This document shows, piece after piece, positions 1-10,932 of a stretch of DNA of 64,000 nucleotides. The notes under the pieces were generated by a model, which was given only the letters and a program-made list of their open reading frames with translations, was not told the origin of the DNA and did no database searches. Origin of the DNA: Ailanthus altissimus (Eukaryota; Streptophyta; Magnoliopsida; Sapindales; Simaroubaceae); the NCBI GenBank assembly GCA_946807835.1, contig OX327690.1, positions 14,418,501 to 14,482,500 on the forward strand. The letters are read 5' to 3'. Numbering within the stretch: the stretch's first letter is position 1; every line of letters begins with the position of its first letter. A program made the translations under genes and the position numbers.

Positions 1-3000
1 TAGAATCAACTGGAACAGATTGACTGCCAAAGGATGAACTCATCACATTAATCTGAATGACTTGTTCAAAATTGAGAGAAACAAGCCCAAGCAAAGCAGT
101 GGCAGTAGCAATTTGAAGAGGAAGACCTGCTCTACTGGTAGTTTCCCACCACAGAAAAGCAGACAAGTTATTTCTCAAGCTCTCCACGTCCTTATCTTCA
201 TACCCACAAGCATCAACTCCATGCCTGAAAATTTTACCACAATTTGTTAAAATATTGAATCATCAGAATATATGAAAGCTGGCACTGGCATGCATATACA
301 TCTTCATTACACTCAAGGTTTCATTTAACAATCAAAGTCTTCGCAATTGAAAGATTGTAACGACAGCATGTTATAAACAGCAGAACAAAAATTTCAGGGA
401 AAAAGAAGGAACAAAGATTAACTGTCACTCTCTCTCTACTCTTATCTCTCTAAATATTTTCTCTCAAAATATAAACAAACCTTAGCCGCCTTATCACCCC
501 CTCCACCGGAGAGGGTCCTTTATGTCCCTCTCCAGTGGACATCCATCATTTAGTTTCAACTTTATTGTCTCATCTCCTTTGTTTCTGGTTTTTTTTTTCT
601 TGTTTTTGCCTCTTTTCCGACGGGTCCCCCGTCCTCTTTTGCGTCTCCGACGGAAATCAGGTTTGCACTCTTTGTTCCATGTGCCCCGTTCGATCTGCCA
701 GCTGGCTCGTGTAGGAATACGGTCACCCACGAAGATGATAGCCGCCTCTTCAACTTTTCTTCAGGACAGCACTAGGTTTGCCGAACACTGCCAAAAGCTT
801 GTTTTTCTGCCATTTTCATCAAAGACTTTGGTTGTTTTTCGGCACACCGGCCTCGCTGATTATATTGAATCTCACCGTGTTTAATTGGCCACTGCTGAGG
901 CTTCCCACTGGTTTAGTACGACCGGCTACTTGCCATAATCTCGCCGGACTTTACCGAGGTTTCGCCGGAGAGCTGCCGCCCACAATACACTGTCAACAAC
1001 TCCCTCGTCCCAGTCACCGCTTTGCTCCGTCATAGGGTCAACAATCACTAATCATATTTGGCAGTATCAAATCCCAATTGGCCAGATGTGCAATTTGGGA
1101 TTTACGTGGTGTTGGTTCTTTGAGACTTGTTGATCGCTTTTGTTTAGTTTTATGTTTGTAATTTGGTTGTTTGTATTTTCCACCTCCTACGTGAGGGCTA
1201 TTTCTTTTGCTCCCTGGCTATCAGGGTTATATTTTCTCCCTTCCTCAGAAGGGCTTCCCCAATTGGGTATTTCCCTTGCTTCAAGTGAATGGGGTCGGGC
1301 ACTCGTCAATGGGTAAGTATATTACTAGGTCCCGTTAAACTCTCTAATACTTTATCAGAAGCCCCTAAAATTGTATCTTGACTGTGTTTCTTAATTGGAA
1401 TTCAGTTTACTTAAAAAAAAAACAAAAAAACAAAACAAAGATTATTTAAACACAAAGATCACACAACTTATTATGCCAAAGAAAATTTTAACAATATCAG
1501 ACCTTCCAAGCTGACTAAGGAGAACGATAATAGCAATGATAAAGCTCTCTTCGATAGGTGATTCCAACATTTTCAATAGCTCAGGGATAACTGTGTTGCA
1601 TGTCCAATCCCATCTCTGTGTTTGAAGAGGAAAACAATCAAAATGTCAAATTTGGTTCTCCCAGTACCATTTGGAGTAAAACAATTCTCTAGGTTTGAAA
1701 ATAATATGCAAATGAAAACTCTACCACTTTCCACAGAAATTTGGTTCTCCTAGTACCATTTGGAGTAAAACAATTCTCTAGGATTGAAAATAACATGCAA
1801 ATGAAAACTCTACCACTTTCCACAAAAATCTTAATAGGAATACTATCCATGACACTTGCATTATTCATGGGTATAATAAAACTTGGAAATAACACACACA
1901 AGCTAAAATAAAATAAAAAGAACCTCAAATCTGAGTTCCCCTCAATATCTAACTTTTACAAGAAAAAGTAGATTTTTCATTATGGAGTACAATTTCGCAT
2001 ATAGCTTTCCAAATGTAACTTCAAACTTAACAAAATTAAAATGTACACAAGTTAAGATATTAAGCAAAATTAATAATTCTTTAGGACACACAGTAATAGT
2101 ATTAAATAAATTTCTTTACTGGTGAACCCAAAAATCCCAAAGATAAAATTTTAAAAAAATTAACATGTGTAACTATGACCAACTTAGACATTTGTGTCCA
2201 TACTCTTTTGTTTTGTTTTTCCTTTTATTGGTTGTATTTTTCTCCCTAATGAAAAGAAAAACAGAATAAATTAATTTTGTTATATGGTCTAAGTTGTTTG
2301 TTCTAATAACTATGCCCCACTTATCAAGTCATTTCTAATCAAATTTTTAAACCAAATTACAGCTTCAAAAGACATTACTAGCTTATATGGACCGTGCTCT
2401 GTAATTGCATTAAAAGGAATAATGGTTTCTAAAATGCAAGGGCTTCACAAACAATGCAAACACTGAAAGTCAAGTCAAAGAAACTTAATCAATTTACTAA
2501 AGCCTTCTCTCAAAACTGGCAAGTCAAGCACATTTCAAGCACAAAGAAATAAATAACAGTAATAATAATTACTAGAAATAATAAGTGTTAACCAAAAACC
2601 CTGAGAGGTGAAACATACCATGAGGCATGCAAGTAGCTCCACCAATGATAAAACATCAGTGACGTGGCACAAAGTCATATCAGCAACTGACTTTGACTGG
2701 TTAGCAGGCATCTTATGCTTGTTTAAGAAACAAGAGGAATCACAATTGATATCAAGAAGACAATAAGACTCTTGGCAACTCTCTGCAACTTGGTCCTTGT
2801 GTGACAAGAGATTCACAGTCCCAGACTTAGCAAATCTCCAAAGCTTTTCTAGAAGCAATGACATAGCAATCTCTACAGAAACTGCATCCTTTGAGAATGG
2901 GCATTCAGCACATGGATGGAATCTGTCTTGAATCTCACTTGCAGATGAAATAGAAGAATTTGCAGCAACTGACAAACATCCTTTCTCAAGAGACATGACT

Positions 3001-6000
3001 ATTGACTTCAGCGACATCATTATTAAATTGTACTTCTTAGAGGTGAAGATCTCTCCACCCAAATAAGCAAAAATATGAAGAATCGTCAGCACCAGAGAAA
3101 GATCTAACAAGTGCACTCGAAATATGTTGTATGAAGCCTCACAAATAAATCCAATGCGGTCAGTTGCTGCAGATATTGATGCCAATATAATGCTCCCTGC
3201 CACCAACTGTGCAGCTGAGGCTGCTTCAGTTGATAACATAGTATTAACACCATCCACAAGAATGTTAAATTTTGAATTATGTTCACTCAATTTATCAGAA
3301 GATACAACAGTGCATGTAATGACTTTCCCATCCATAAGGAACTTCTCAATGAGACTAAGGAGCTCATCCAAACATAATTCATCAAAAGCGCTTCTTGCAT
3401 CAGAATTAGACATCACTATACAAGGAGAATGTAAGTTCAGTTAAAAGAAAATTTAGATATAATCGATATATCATCCAATTGTAATGCCTAAATATAATGT
3501 CATACTAAAATGTAAAATTACATAATTATGCGATAAATTACCTACCTGCACTGACATGACTAGCAAAAGAAACCAAGCAGTTGTTGATATCACTCTCTAA
3601 AGAGTTCTTAGATTTTCCCTGAGCTACTGTGGAGAAGTTGAGGAGTAACATTGAGAAGAATACACAGGCCTTCTCCCTAAACAAGTCAAGCAGAAGAAGT
3701 AAATTAAGTAGTTCTGATTTGCTACTCAATGAGCATCAAGTTCCTATAAATTAAATAATATGAAAAAATCTAACAGTAACTAGAAGATCAATACAAATGA
3801 CAGAACTAATTGAGTTCATAGAGGAAATGAATCACTAACATGGAGAGAAGATGATCTTCCATTTTAAGAGCTAGCAAAATCTTTTGTAGCATCCACTCTG
3901 TCTGCAGAACCAAAGAGCATCGAGCCAGGCAAGTTTTAGTAGCATGTAATATTCTAGAAACACTGTGTTCATCCTTAATATTATGAAAGACAACAAAGTG
4001 TTGAGGAATAATATCATGTGTAGGTCCAAGTTCATTTTCAGAAGGAAACTTTACCCCTTCATCACCAGACCTACATAGCTCTGATATTTGCCCCGCCATT
4101 CCGAAGTCCCAGGCCAGATTATAACAAGTGTTTCCTGTTTGCATTGTGCTATTCACTTTTAAATCATTGGAATCAAGAGAACTTTCATTCTTATATGGTA
4201 ATGAATTAAAGGAATTTCCAGAGACATTATAGGTAAACTTATTGGAAACAATCTCCACATTGATGACATCATAGCTGCAAGAGGGCACTGGATTTTCTTT
4301 TTCTCTGGACAAACCTTTATAAAATCTTTCCTCTGCCAAGGGTTCAAATGTTTCGGTAGCTCGAAACTCAATGTGAGGAAGAGTAGGTGACAATGGCATT
4401 ACTGTTGCTGTCCTGTAACATTCCTCGTCAGCGGGATTATCCAAGTCCAACAATTTCATATAATTTCCATTTTCTACATCTTCAAAATTCATCATAGTTT
4501 CAGGGACACTTACAACTGAATCTCTGATGCCCTCTGTGCATGCCTGTGAAGTTCTTACTAGATTATTGGCAGGTTGAGGTCCTAACGTTTGTTTAAAGAA
4601 CCTAGCATCTTCATGGCCTTTAGCATCAACGTTTTCTGTCTTCTTCATCTCACCACCATCACACAAATGCTGAATACCTAAATTTTCTTCCTGAGATACT
4701 TTTCTCTTCTTGGGAAATCGTTCATGCTTAACATATGAAGTGTCATGAAGATTGGGTACTGTATGATTAGCTTCTTCCAACAATTTATCTTGTTTGTCTA
4801 ATATATTATGCAAATCGCATATCTTGTTCTCCATCTGCACATTCAACTTCCTATCCTCAGACTGCAACAATGCAACAGATTCCATCACATTAAGTATCCC
4901 CTTTCTCTTCCTACTAGGCCCATTAACTTTTCTGGTGATACCAAGTTTACGAGCACCTCTAACACTATTTTCTGCATCTACAGCCAGCTTTCTCTCACTT
5001 CTCACTCTGTTAACTTCACCAGACATACTGGAAATTGTTGCTTGAGCATTCAAGCTCTCTTCTATCAATTTTGATGATGTGGTGACAGAAAAAGCACCCC
5101 TTTCCTGTGAGCCCATCAATTGTCTATCAGAAAAAGAGGCCGAACTGGAATTTATTGCAGAACTCTGTAGCATTTTTTGGTTAGAGCCTCCAAGAAGAGA
5201 CTCCAATTTAGGATCAGTACCTGACATGGATTCACTACAGATTCCTCCATATAAAGAAAGTGAAGGGGAAATATTTTGAATTGTTTGCCTGAGTGGACAA
5301 GAGGCAGCAACCTCTGTGAAGCAAGGCTTGAGAAGTTCATTTTCACTTTGAAGGTGCATCTGAAATGGTTTTAAACCATGGAGTTTTTCCTTCAACTTCA
5401 AACTTTGAATTTTAGAGTAGTCCATATCCTAAAAATTGCATCAATCCATTCAGTGGATAAACCAGGAGCAGAAGCAAATGCAAATTTTTATAAGAAAAGG
5501 GAAAGCAATATCAAGACCAATCTATTCACAAGCAAAACACGACTGAAATTTAAAAGGAAAAAGTTCAGTTCTCACAGCTAGTGAGTAGACAAACACATTA
5601 GAAGTAGGCCTAATGATTCCATAAGGTAAGCAATCTACAGTGGCTATCTATAGGTACAGGTACCTGTTCTTGCAATGACGCAACTGTTAATATGTAGAGA
5701 AATACGTAAGAGAAACAATAAGATTCCTACTTCATGTTCAGGAAAGAAAGTTTGGACCTAAACAGGCTATATAAGAGAGAGAGAGACAGAGAAAGACAGA
5801 GGAAGTTTTTTTCTGTTGTAAATTGAAAAGCCTGCCAATATTCCGTAAAAAAAAAAGTTCAGAAGCATCACAACTGTAAAGCTACCACTTCAGAAAATTC
5901 ATACTTTAACTACAAGGTCATCACTAGTAGCCACTATGCAACCTTGTGTCAGAAAAATCAACCTTTGGAAAGTCAAACAGAAAAGGCCAAGACCTGTATG

Positions 6001-7972
6001 CTACTTTCAAGAATACGTTTCATAACCACAATGCAACACAATGAATCAAATAAAACATTTTGAATAAGAATGCAAGAATAAATAACTGACCTTTTCCTTT
6101 CCCAGATTATCTACAGCATTAGGAGAGAAGCACTTATCTACTACATCCAGACGATGCAAAAATTGAATAAAATCCAGCTTCAAGCGATGTAGTTCTTGAT
6201 GGAGAATACTATTACGATTTTTTTCCAACTCAGCCACTTGTTTGGCATGTTTTATACGCATTTTTTCAAACTTCAATTGCTTTTTCAAAAGTTTCACCTT
6301 CCCAGAGTCTGCCTTCAAATACTTATCAGGTTGAACTGCAGAAGCCTCAACTGGTTTTCTAGAGGACTGCAGGTCCTCTATCTGCTTCTGCATTTCACCA
6401 ATCTTTCCATCAGCTTCAGAATATCTACACACACAGTCACTTATCTCCTTCTTTAGTCCCACAATTGTTTGCCTGGCCTCTTCCAACTGCTGAGACAAAT
6501 TTTCAGCACAACATTTTTCTTCCTCAGCCTGCTTCCTGTTAGCTTCTGCTAGCTTTCTTTGCTCCCTTACTTCAGTCATCATAGAATCTGCACGCTTTTT
6601 CTCTTTACTCAACTTCTTTTTTTTAGCTTCGAGCTTTTGGCTTAAGTCTTCTGACTTCAACACCTCGGCAACCAACTTTGATTTTGCATTATCAGCTTCT
6701 TTACATAATGACTCCAATTGAAGTCTGTATTCTTCTGCCTTCTTTCCTTCAACATTGGCACGCCTCCTTTCTTCATCGGCTTTATACTTTTCAGCTTCAA
6801 CATGTTTCCATGCTTCAGCAGCATTCTTCTTCTCCACCTCAGCATTTTTCTTTGCTGAACTCGCCCTTACTTTCTCTTTCTCTAGGACCTGTTTGAGCTG
6901 TTCTATTTCCTTTTTCCTTTCAGTGACACAAACTTCAAGGAGTTTTACCTCCTCAACACTTTGAGAATTTGATCCTACATTTTGCTGCAATATAGAGATT
7001 TCAGACTTTAAGGCAGAAGACTCAAGCTTTTTACTTAAGTCTTCTGACTTCAACACCTCAGCAACCAACTTTGATTTTGCATTATCAGCTTCTTTACACA
7101 ATGACTCCAACTGAAGTCTGTATTCTTCTGCCTTCTTTCCTTCAACATTGGCAAGCCTCCTTTCTTCATCGGCTTTATTCTTTTCAGCTTCAACATGTTT
7201 CCATGCTTCAGCAGCATTCTTCTTCTCCACCTCGGCATTTTTCTTTGCTGAACTCGTTCTTACTTTCTCTTTCTCTAGGACCTGTTTGAGGAGTTTTACT
7301 TCCTCAAGACTTCGAGAATTTGATCCTACATTTTGCTGCAATATAGAGATTTCAGACTTTAAGGCATATATCTCATTCTCCAACAAAACTCTTGCAGCCA
7401 ATTCTTTCTCCTTCCCTTCTTTCTCAACTTCTACGCATGCCCGTTCTTCCTCATATGCTGAAGAAATGCATAAAGTGTTAACAAATCAAATTAAAACTAT
7501 GCTTAAAAAAAAAAGTCCCAGCAGTCACAATGGAAATCCAAACACTTGACCGTCAAATTGACACATTCAAACATCAGCATCAGAAATCCAAGATAAATAA
7601 GCTAAATACAAAAGATACATACAAAAAAGTGAAGAAAATAAGAAAATGAAAGTGCATTATGATTACCTTTCTCGAGACTCAGTTTTTGAGCTTGAATCTT
7701 ATCAAATTGTTGTTCAAAAAGCTTCACAACCTCTCGCAAAGCATCCCGCTTCTCTTTGTATCTAACGCATCTCTCCTTCCACTGATAAAAAGAACAAAAA
7801 ATAAATTAAATTAAATTAATAAAAAACCAAAATCTAAAAAGTAAAGGTATGAACCAACCCCTAATTTATAATTCATTTTATTATAGAATTATAAAAAAAT
7901 AAGAAAACAAAAATATACCGCTGAACAACAGGGATTGACTAGCTCCTGCTTCGCTGAAACGTCCGCCGCCAT
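1..7972 (-). CDS. MEE22: Long plant coiled-coil protein, MEE22/EMB1611-like (3' end outside window)
   Basis: Coding exons in transcript order are 7972-7919, 7781-7667, 7457-6091, 5428-3840, 3721-3546, 3415-2619, 1615-1503 and 224-1. Every junction is GT-AG and the phases agree over about 1478 codons; no stop is reached, so the C-terminus lies beyond position 1. The start is the first ATG, giving MAADVSAKQELVNPCC. Residues ~20-480 are charged coiled coil rich in K, E, A and R. The middle (exon 4) is low-complexity and Ser/Asn-rich. The last exons are hydrophobic and helical (RWDWTC, LLSQLGR, ATALLGLVSLNFEQ). The overall layout matches the Arabidopsis embryo protein MEE22/EMB1611, whose biochemical role is not known; I assign this from memory of the family. 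A 71-nt intron (7975-8045) may lie in the 5' UTR. Exon 5 has a GAGTAG tandem acceptor (start 3724 or 3721). The gene model is strong, the name less so. Confidence 0.72.
410..1444 (+). mobile_element. Poly(A)-tailed non-LTR retroposon in an intron, with 11-bp TSD
   Basis: The insert 421-1433 is flanked by a perfect 11-bp direct repeat, AACAAAGATTA, at 410-420 and 1434-1444. Its plus-strand 3' end is an A-rich tail (about 1412-1433) directly before the right repeat. These are the marks of LINE-driven retroposition. The body is richer in G and C than the surrounding intron and starts with a CT-rich stretch. The open frames at 494-884 have no recognisable domain. It could be an internally deleted LINE, a SINE-like element or a processed transcript. 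It sits antisense to the MEE22-like gene, between exons 7 and 8. Confidence 0.82.
1648..1825. repeat. 89-bp direct tandem duplication in an intron
   Basis: Copies at 1648-1736 and 1737-1825 both begin AAATTTGGTTCTCC and share the same order throughout, with only a few substitutions. They lie in the intron between exons 6 and 7 of the MEE22-like gene. They hold no splice site used in the model. Confidence 0.9.
6625..7365 (-). repeat. In-frame tandem duplication inside the coiled-coil exon
   Basis: Two adjacent copies lie in exon 3: 7365-7015 (residues ~88-204) and 7014-6625 (residues ~205-334). Both begin ALKSEISILQQNVGSNS and both contain AAEAWKHVEAEK and LCKEADNAKSKL. Only a handful of residues differ. 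The second copy has 14 extra residues (EVCVTERKKEIEQL), or the first lost them. The bases are also nearly identical, including third codon positions, so the duplication is recent compared with the family. It lengthens the coiled coil without a frame break. Confidence 0.93.
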
Positions 7973-8045
7973 CGCTGCAATGAGAGTCTTTGAATATTGG
8001 ATTGAATAAGAATTAATAATAAAGAGGAGAGGATGATTTACTTAC

Positions 8046-8250
8046 TTGTTGCGGGCAGTTCAATCGTCTGACATTATCGATAAATCAAGCGAGTAGAAAT
8101 CGTAAGACCCTAAAACCCTAAGAACCTTTGTTCTACATGGAAGAGTATGAAAAACCCCATACTCTAGTAGTAGTACTGAGTTGCTGTTTGAGAGACGCAG
8201 ACGAGATAGAAAAACCCCTAAGCCCACGAGGCCCAACCCCCAATTCAAGT
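8046..8250 (-). promoter_or_regulatory. Upstream region with telo-box and two site II elements
   Basis: A telo-box AAACCCTAA lies at 8113-8121 (plus-strand reading). Two TGGGCY (site II) elements, read on the minus strand, lie at 8221-8226 and 8230-8235. All are within about 280 bp of the start codon at 7972. In plants this pair of motifs is typical of promoters active in dividing cells, for example ribosomal-protein and PCNA-type genes. That would fit an embryo-essential gene, but the functional link is inference. Confidence 0.5.
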
Positions 8251-9959
8251 GGAGTATTAGGCCTGTCGAACCGGTTCAGAGTCGGTCCAAGTTTGATCTT
8301 TATGCTTTTTCTTTTTTTCTTTTTCTCCCTTTACATGGCTATTAACTACACATCCTTAACAAGCCTGAATTAAGGCCTCAACTAGCAGATAAATTTCTTG
8401 TGAAAATTGCTAACCTCCTTCACCTAAGTCTCGATTTATCTTATGAAAATTACTAACCTCCTTCACCTAAGTTTCTCAAAAATTTTATTGTGATTTTGTT
8501 TGTACTTACAAATTTCGATTAAATTGTACTGATTTACTTTAATAATAATCCTCCAATACTTAAGTTTTAAACTTTGAGTGATTTTCTCAAAAATTTAAAA
8601 GAGGTTTAGTGGATTTTTCTCTTGACTTCTCTTTTTTTATCTAAATGTTACCCCTCCCTCTTTTCTCACTAAACACCACTTCTTGACCTTTTTTTATAGG
8701 TTTTGTAATTGATTAATTACTCCTTTACGTTTTCAAATTTGTGAGAAGCTAAAAAGTTGGAGCATGGAATTCTGAGATCTTATGTATCCATATTCTTTAG
8801 GAAAATGTGTGCTTAATAGTGCCATTCTCGCGTTTTTCATATATCGTGGGTTTGTCCTCAAACTTGAGATTGTTCTCATATCTTTAATGGTTTGCTCTAT
8901 TTATCCTTAGTCCAAGAACCTATAATACTAGTTATCGGAGTTCTCATCCTCAAAGAACTATTATTTGTGGTTAGGTGTGGTTCTTAGACCAATGGCTCTC
9001 ACATTCTTTGATAGCAAGACTTAAGCCTCCTAGAGCTATATGCCCTTAAGCTTAGTCTCAGTCCCTCAATTGTCCTCGAAAGTTTGGGCTTTTGGAATTA
9101 CTAGGGTTTATGGATTGGGCATAGGGCTCATCACAACCTAGGGGACAATATTAGTCCTTCAATTTTTAATATCGACTTGTCAAATTGAAAATATTAAAAC
9201 AAGGTTCTTGATGTTTAAGCCTTTAGCAATAAAGCCCTCCAGTATACCTCCTTAATTAAGTTGCTTATCTGAGGAATAGTTGTCGGCTTCTTGGATTGAA
9301 ATTCAACTAGGGCCAAGAATTAAATGCGAATGACTTTTTAAGAATCTTGCGTTGTTTTAACTATCACATTTTAACAACTCAACAACTAGATGTCTATAGT
9401 TATTGAGTATTTGGACTTGTCTAGTCCTTTAGATCCATTTGATAGCTAAGATCTCTTGGACACCAAAGCATCTATCAAGTGAAGCGACACATTGCATATA
9501 ATTTAATCTCATCCTTTAGATATTTTTTAACAGTCAAGATCCTATTTGAGGGCATTTAAATGTTCAGTTGCCTTTAATTAATTCAATAATTTTCGTTGTT
9601 ACTTCAAATTTGTAGAGAAAGAAAATTTTATTTTTTAATGAGAAACCTCTAGCATTTTAAGATCTTCATGCATTTTCTACACTTAATTTTGTACCAAACA
9701 TCTTATTTTCATCACGGAGTAAAGTTCCTCCTCCTCTTTCTTTAATTTCCTCAGCATTTTTCTAACTTTATAACGCTTTATGTTTATGGGTGTTAAATTC
9801 TTTTCTATTTTTGGGCTTTGAATACTTTATGTTTCTAGGTCTTAGACTTTATGTTCTTAGTTGTATTCTTTATTTTTGCATTTTTAATTGTTTATATCAT
9901 TTTTGTGTTCTCAGGCTTTATTTTGGGTTGTTTAGATCTCATCTTTTAAAGTAAAAAGG
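8251..9959. other. Intergenic stretch, no gene seen
   Basis: AT-rich sequence with stops in all frames. A 29-bp segment starting TGAAAATT(G/A)CTAACC is repeated with a 43-bp period at 8401-8429 and 8444-8472. By position this could include the decayed 3' LTR of the Tat element to the right, but I find no LTR boundary or PPT. Confidence 0.6.
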
Positions 9960-10800
9960 ATTCATTAGACAACAAATCATCTAATTGGAATGTATAGGAT
10001 GAGTTTGAAGACATCTTGGAGTAAGACTCTGGGAGATTCATGTTTGATTTTGATATTAAGAATAGCATGAGTCAAGATATTGATAGACCTCTCATTAAGG
10101 AAGACCTAGATCTCACTAGGTCTAAGGTAAAACTCAGCTTGATTGAGTACTCTAAGGTAAAGTTAGTAAAAATTGGGAATAACTCAAAAACAAAAACCCC
10201 TCAATAAGAGATCTAGGGATCAAGCTAGGTGTGAAGTCTCCTTTAATGCCCCTTATTGAAAAGGAAAAGCAAATAATCCCAAGAAAAATTAAAAGAGCGT
10301 GTCTACCATCTAAGATCTCAATGCTCCATATGAGCTGGACCTTATTACCTCCTAAATCACCACAAAAAAATTTAAAGGACCTTAGGAAGAGGTATAAGAT
10401 TCCTGAGAGTGTCCCAGTTAGAATCTTGTTTGGGGAAGTATGCTAGCAAGGCCCATACTAGTGATATCACCTTGCATCTTGCCTACTTTGAATTAGGACT
10501 TAGATTGCATATTGAAACCTACTTTATTCAAAACTCTCACAGCTTAACCTCTCACAATCCAAATAAACATGAACATCTAGCAAATGCTAACAAAGTTATA
10601 TGTCACGTGGGTAAGATCTAGGTAATCTTCTTAATTCTCATGGGCTATAAGGGTCGCCTGACTCCTATAAAGGACTTTTCTTCTACGAACAAAAAGACTA
10701 AAAACAACTATAGCTCTATATTAAGGGGTGATTGGGGTCAACCTATATTAAAGATGCTAGGGTGTATGTTTTCCCTGGCACTTTAGCATAACAGATCTAA
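9960..10800 (+). pseudogene. Tat antisense ORF, N-terminal part (Transposase_28-like), broken
   Basis: In the plus-strand frames, LKDLRKRYKIPESVPVRI (about 10372-10425) is followed after a frameshift by YFELGLRLHIETYF (about 10480-10525), and later by RLTPIKDFSS and LRGDWGQP (about 10650-10740). This order matches the 'putative gypsy type transposon' family (pfam04195), which is carried as an antisense ORF by Tat elements; the family link is from memory. There are several frameshifts and stops. The remainder is thought to continue at 17240-18060, beyond two insertions. Confidence 0.55.
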
Positions 10801-10932
10801 ATTCTCCTCATATGTGCTTTGATTATTACTTAGAAATGTTCTAACTCTTTATCTTTTTGCAATTGGGTGGTCTACTAAGCAGAAGGTTGATTCTGCTACT
10901 TAAGAGAATATTAATCAATCTATAAAACATAT

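Noticed and set aside
494..884. Overlapping open frames on both strands (78 and 120 codons) inside the intron of the MEE22-like gene
   Set aside because: They lie within the poly(A)-tailed retroposon, have no domain and are Arg/Lys- or Phe/Leu-rich because of base composition.
2535..3416. A separate gene of 293 codons on the minus strand
   Set aside because: It is exon 6 of the MEE22-like gene read through its donor at 2618; phases join it to the exons on both sides.
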